In this document: positions 5,345-7,185 of the stretch, piece after piece
How the letters are laid out: every line of letters starts with the position of its first letter
Position numbering within the stretch: the stretch's first letter is position 1
NCBI GenBank assembly: GCA_014380705.1
Contig: JACMJI010000006.1
Location: 1-7,185 of the forward strand
DNA length: 7,185 nucleotides
Reading direction: 5' to 3'
Source: Gorillibacterium sp.
GTDB taxonomy: Bacteria > Bacillota > Bacilli > Paenibacillales > NBRC-103111
Position numbers and translations under genes: made by a program
Notes under the pieces: generated by a model
What the model saw: only the letters and a program-made list of their open reading frames with translations
The model's database searches: none
Told to the model about the DNA's origin: nothing

Positions 5345-6256
5345 CTAGACAGCCTCCTCTTGATTCATGGTCAGTTGCTCAAAAGCCTCATCCAGTCGCC
5401 CTTGGTCAATGCGAATATCCCGTACAGCTAGCCCCTCAGCAAAAATCGCTCTCAACGCTTCGTCGGTATTCTCTGTCGTCGCATGAATCCTTCCATCCTT
5501 AGCGTAACACTCGTCAATGGATGGAAGTGCCTGGACCTTCAACCGAAAATCCGCGCTGTCCTGCTCTGTGAGAAACGAGATCGAACGTTTCACAATACGT
5601 GATTTGATCTGATCCGGCGTTCCGTCTGCCACCAAAGCCCCGCTATTAAACAAAAGGATGCGATTCGCATTATCGTCAGCTTCCTGCAAATAGTGAGTTG
5701 TAAACAGAATGGTTTTCCCCTGATCCGCAAGTCCCCTTACACTATTCCAAAACCGTCTGCGAGTTGTAAGATCCAGACCAACCGTTGGTTCATCGAAAAA
5801 TATTAACTCCGGATTTCCTGCAAGTGCTAGAGCAAAGCCGAGACTGCGCTTTTGCCCACCCGAAAGCTTTTCCGCATACCGATCCAAATCCTCAGAGGTC
5901 AACCCGGTTAATTGGATCAAAGACTCCATATCCATCGGTTTTGGGTAATAGTTGCGAATTAGAGCAATAACCTCGCGGACCTTCAGTCGGTCCATCACAC
6001 TTACCTCTTGCAGCATCGCACCAATCCTTGCACGGACCTCAAGCTCCTTCGGACTTCGTCCAAACAACTTGACGCTTCCCTGAGAGGGCTCTAGAAGACC
6101 AAGCAACATCGAGAGAATCGTTGTCTTCCCCGCCCCATTCGGTCCTAGAATAGCGACCATTGACCCTTTAGCAATACTAAAGCTAACTTGGTCCACAGCT
6201 TTCTTATCCTTAAAATTCTTGCTTACTCGATCCACCTCGATAATCGCATCCACCAC
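5345..6256 (-). CDS. ABC transporter ATP-binding protein (YvfR-like)
   Basis: This cytoplasmic ATPase of about 303 residues powers the exporter whose permease follows. With numbering from the longest frame (GTG at 6265), the motifs in order are: Walker A GPNGAGKT (41-48), Q-loop Gln86, signature LSGGQKR (134-140), Walker B LIFFDE (154-159), D-loop VGLD and the H-loop His191 in FTTHYLQEAD. All catalytic residues are intact. The part after about 225 is the accessory C-terminal domain usual for the CcmA/YvfR class (COG1131). The preferred start is GTG at 6254-6256 because GAGGAG (6265-6270) is 8 nt upstream; the outermost GTG at 6263-6265 overlaps that site. B. subtilis yvfRS is followed by a sensor kinase and response regulator, and neither is present downstream here. 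The transported compound is unknown. Confidence 0.94.
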   Translation of the reverse strand: MVDAIIEVDRVSKNFKDKKAVDQVSFSIAKGSMVAILGPNGAGKTTILSMLLGLLEPSQGSVKLFGRSPKELEVRARIGAMLQEVSVMDRLKVREVIALIRNYYPKPMDMESLIQLTGLTSEDLDRYAEKLSGGQKRSLGFALALAGNPELIFFDEPTVGLDLTTRRRFWNSVRGLADQGKTILFTTHYLQEADDNANRILLFNSGALVADGTPDQIKSRIVKRSISFLTEQDSADFRLKVQALPSIDECYAKDGRIHATTENTDEALRAIFAEGLAVRDIRIDQGRLDEAFEQLTMNQEEAV

Positions 6257-6283
6257 GGAACTCACTCCTCAACTTTTGGATAG

Positions 6284-6299
6284 CTGAATATAGATTCAG
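6284..6299. promoter_or_regulatory. Inverted repeat before the ABC operon
   Basis: CTGAAT (6284-6289) and ATTCAG (6294-6299) are perfect complements around ATAG. On the minus strand the dyad covers TATATT (6287-6292), a possible -10 box that would give a short leader carrying the GAGGAG site. No acceptable -35 lies 16-18 bp upstream of it, so an activator-dependent promoter with a dimeric regulator is one reading. Tentative. Confidence 0.35.
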
Positions 6300-6305
6300 A
6301 TGTGG

Positions 6306-6325
6306 CAAAAAACGGCATCCACCGT
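6306..6325 (-). other. Terminator-like hairpin upstream of ABC operon
   Basis: On the minus strand ACGG and CCGT (6312-6325) form a short 4-bp stem directly followed by a run of Ts (TTTTTT, 6306-6311). It would act only on transcripts starting further upstream, for example from a weak TTGAGA-16 bp-TAATTC candidate at 6372-6399. The stem is short, so it is a possible attenuator only. Confidence 0.25.
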
Positions 6326-6470
6326 CATTTCTACTCACTACTCTCTCTATCAATAAGATACAGGATGTTGGGAATTAGTACCAGCAAAAAGTGTCTCAAA
6401 TGCCCGGTAGCTACTGTCATGTTATGACTTGCTGTTAGAGAATGAGTAGACTTGAAAATAATGTTTACCT

Positions 6471-6580
6471 CATGATTGGCCCATGGTTGGCTCATGGCTG
6501 GTTCATGGATTCCTCATGATTGGCCCTTGATTGGCTCATGATTGGCTCATGATTGGTTCATAGTCTCATCATAATCTTGC
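6471..6580. repeat. 11-bp tandem repeat, at least eight copies
   Basis: Exact 11-bp periodicity runs from 6471 to 6558 with consensus CATGATTGGCT (AGCCAATCATG on the minus strand). Units start at 6471, 6482, 6493, 6504, 6515, 6526, 6537 and 6548, and differ at a few positions. Two decayed units follow (6559-6580). The period is not a multiple of three, so it is not coding. It is near one helical turn, so the same face of DNA is presented in each copy. It lies about 215 bp upstream of the ABC operon. Confidence 0.93.
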
Positions 6581-6625
6581 CACCTTGGGCTAAAGGAGGC
6601 TCATTATGTGCGCGAATCGTTGATC

Positions 6626-6811
6626 TAACTGGAAAACCTCCCGTTATTTCAGCGAAGAAACCAATAATCCCTTCGCTTAACTGGAAATCCTCCCGTTATT
6701 TTAGACAATTCAAGCTATTATTGCTTTAAGGTGTCATATTAACAGGAGGATTTCCAGTTAGATGACCCTTTAGCTGTCTGTGCTTCCGATTAACAGGAGG
6801 ATTTCCAGTTA
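6626..6811. repeat. 186-bp mirrored array of four 21-bp cores
   Basis: Cores at 6626-6646 and 6678-6698 read TAACTGGAAA-W-CCTCCCGTTA. Cores at 6740-6760 and 6791-6811 are the reverse complement, TAACAGGAGGATTTCCAGTTA with the fourth base after TAA varying as A or G in the family. Spacers are 31, 41 and 30 bp. The inner pair would form a 21-bp stem with one mismatch around a 41-base loop that itself contains AAGC/GCTT and GACA/TGTC. The first spacer carries a perfect inverted repeat AGCGAAG/CTTCGCT (6651-6677). The last two cores also belong to a ~51-bp direct repeat, which decays after 6840. Confidence 0.88.
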
Positions 6812-6898
6812 GGTTCCCTTAAACTGTCTGCGTTTCCGATTATTTAGAGGAATCGCGCCAAACTATTCCCCTTAAAACATGAATTCAAGTAAAGGACC

Positions 6899-6934
6899 AA
6901 AAAAACCATAAAAGCCTCACGGCCTATATGGTTT
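6899..6934 (-). terminator. Rho-independent terminator for a gene beyond the right edge
   Basis: On the minus strand AAACCATA (6927-6934) pairs with TATGGTTT (6903-6910), with an inner GCC/GGC stem and a GTGA loop, and a run of seven Ts follows (6899-6905). It would end a minus-strand transcript entering from beyond 7185, passing through the 27-bp minisatellite. The stem is symmetrical enough to act weakly on the plus strand as well. Confidence 0.65.
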
Positions 6935-6940
6935 CTAACG

Positions 6941-7185
6941 CTTCAACGTTACTCTACTTTTCCTACCGTTCTACCGCTACTCCACTTTCCCGCCGTCACA
7001 CCACTACTCTACTTTCCCACCATCACACCGTTACTCTACTTTTCCTAACACTTCACCGCAATTCCATTTTTCCCACCGTTTCACTGCTACTCTACTGCAC
7101 CGCCACTTCGCAGCTACTCTACTTCACCTACACTTCACTGCTACTCTACCTTTCACAGCGCTACTCCGCTTTCCCTCCGTCACAC
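6941..7185. repeat. 27-28-bp minisatellite running off the window
   Basis: Nine copies carry the anchor TACTCTACTTT or a close variant, starting at 6950, 6978, 7005, 7032, 7060, 7088, 7115, 7142 and 7162. Spacings are 28, 27, 27, 28, 28, 27, 27 and 20 bp. Between anchors the filler is of the type CCCACCGTCACACCGC or CACTTCACTGC. The mixed spacing breaks frame, and the minus strand is full of stops, so it is not coding. The array continues past the right edge, so its length is unknown. Confidence 0.9.

Larger units (their letters stand above)
6257..6470. other. Upstream region of the ABC operon
   Basis: This stretch holds no gene. It contains the GAGGAG ribosome site, the inverted repeat at 6284-6299, the weak hairpin at 6306-6325 and a low-quality sigma-A candidate (TTGAGA 6394-6399, TAATTC 6372-6377, 16-bp spacer). 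No strong promoter could be assigned for the operon, which suggests regulated or alternative-sigma expression. Confidence 0.4.

Noticed and set aside
6626..6811. Insertion sequence or standard MITE
   Set aside because: There is no transposase, no clear target duplication, and the internal layout is of repeated cores and not simple terminal inverted repeats. It is kept as an unnamed repeat element.
6941..7185. C-terminal repeat domain of a gene entering from the right
   Set aside because: The spacing alternates between 27 and 28 bp, which breaks frame, and stops are frequent on the minus strand.

Overview
The window looks like chromosomal DNA of a spore-forming Firmicute, most likely Paenibacillus or a close relative. 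The evidence is protein resemblance: EndoA/EndoAI and alanine racemase read like Bacillus-type orthologues. The order lipoprotein ydcC - alr - ndoAI (antitoxin) - ndoA (toxin) is the one I recall from Bacillus subtilis. The genus is inferred from the repeat-rich intergenic DNA and protein divergence and is not proven.

All six genes lie on the minus strand, so transcription runs from right to left. From the right: an ABC ATPase (5345-6256) and an ABC-2 permease (4605-5342), separated by 2 nt, form an exporter pair of the YvfR/YvfS (COG1131/COG0842) type. Next is a lipoprotein with a LolA/DUF4367-like architecture (3242-4444), preceded by a plausible sporulation sigma-E promoter. Then comes alanine racemase (1704-2891), behind a good sigma-A promoter and a leader of about 270 nt containing a hairpin and short repeats. 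Last is the EndoAI/EndoA toxin-antitoxin pair (841-1479), with its own sigma-A promoter and a Rho-independent terminator at 672-705. Three of the six genes appear to start at GTG or TTG.

The two ends are non-coding and dense in repeats. The left end (1-674) has a 51-bp tandem array, a second ~50-bp array sharing a 29-bp module with it, and several copies of a 21-bp quasi-palindromic core. The right end (6257-7185) has an 11-bp repeat of at least eight copies, two head-to-head pairs of the same 21-bp core, a terminator for a minus-strand transcript coming from beyond the window, and a 27-bp minisatellite running off the edge.

The most notable observation is that the 21-bp cores at both ends form the same 186-bp mirrored layout (203-388 and 6626-6811). 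The core-to-core spacers are 30, 41 and 31 bp in one copy and 31, 41 and 30 bp in the other. The spacer sequences have diverged while their lengths are kept. This suggests a defined, foldable or protein-bound intergenic element, not random tandem repeats. I found no CRISPR, tRNA, rRNA, transposase or phage gene.
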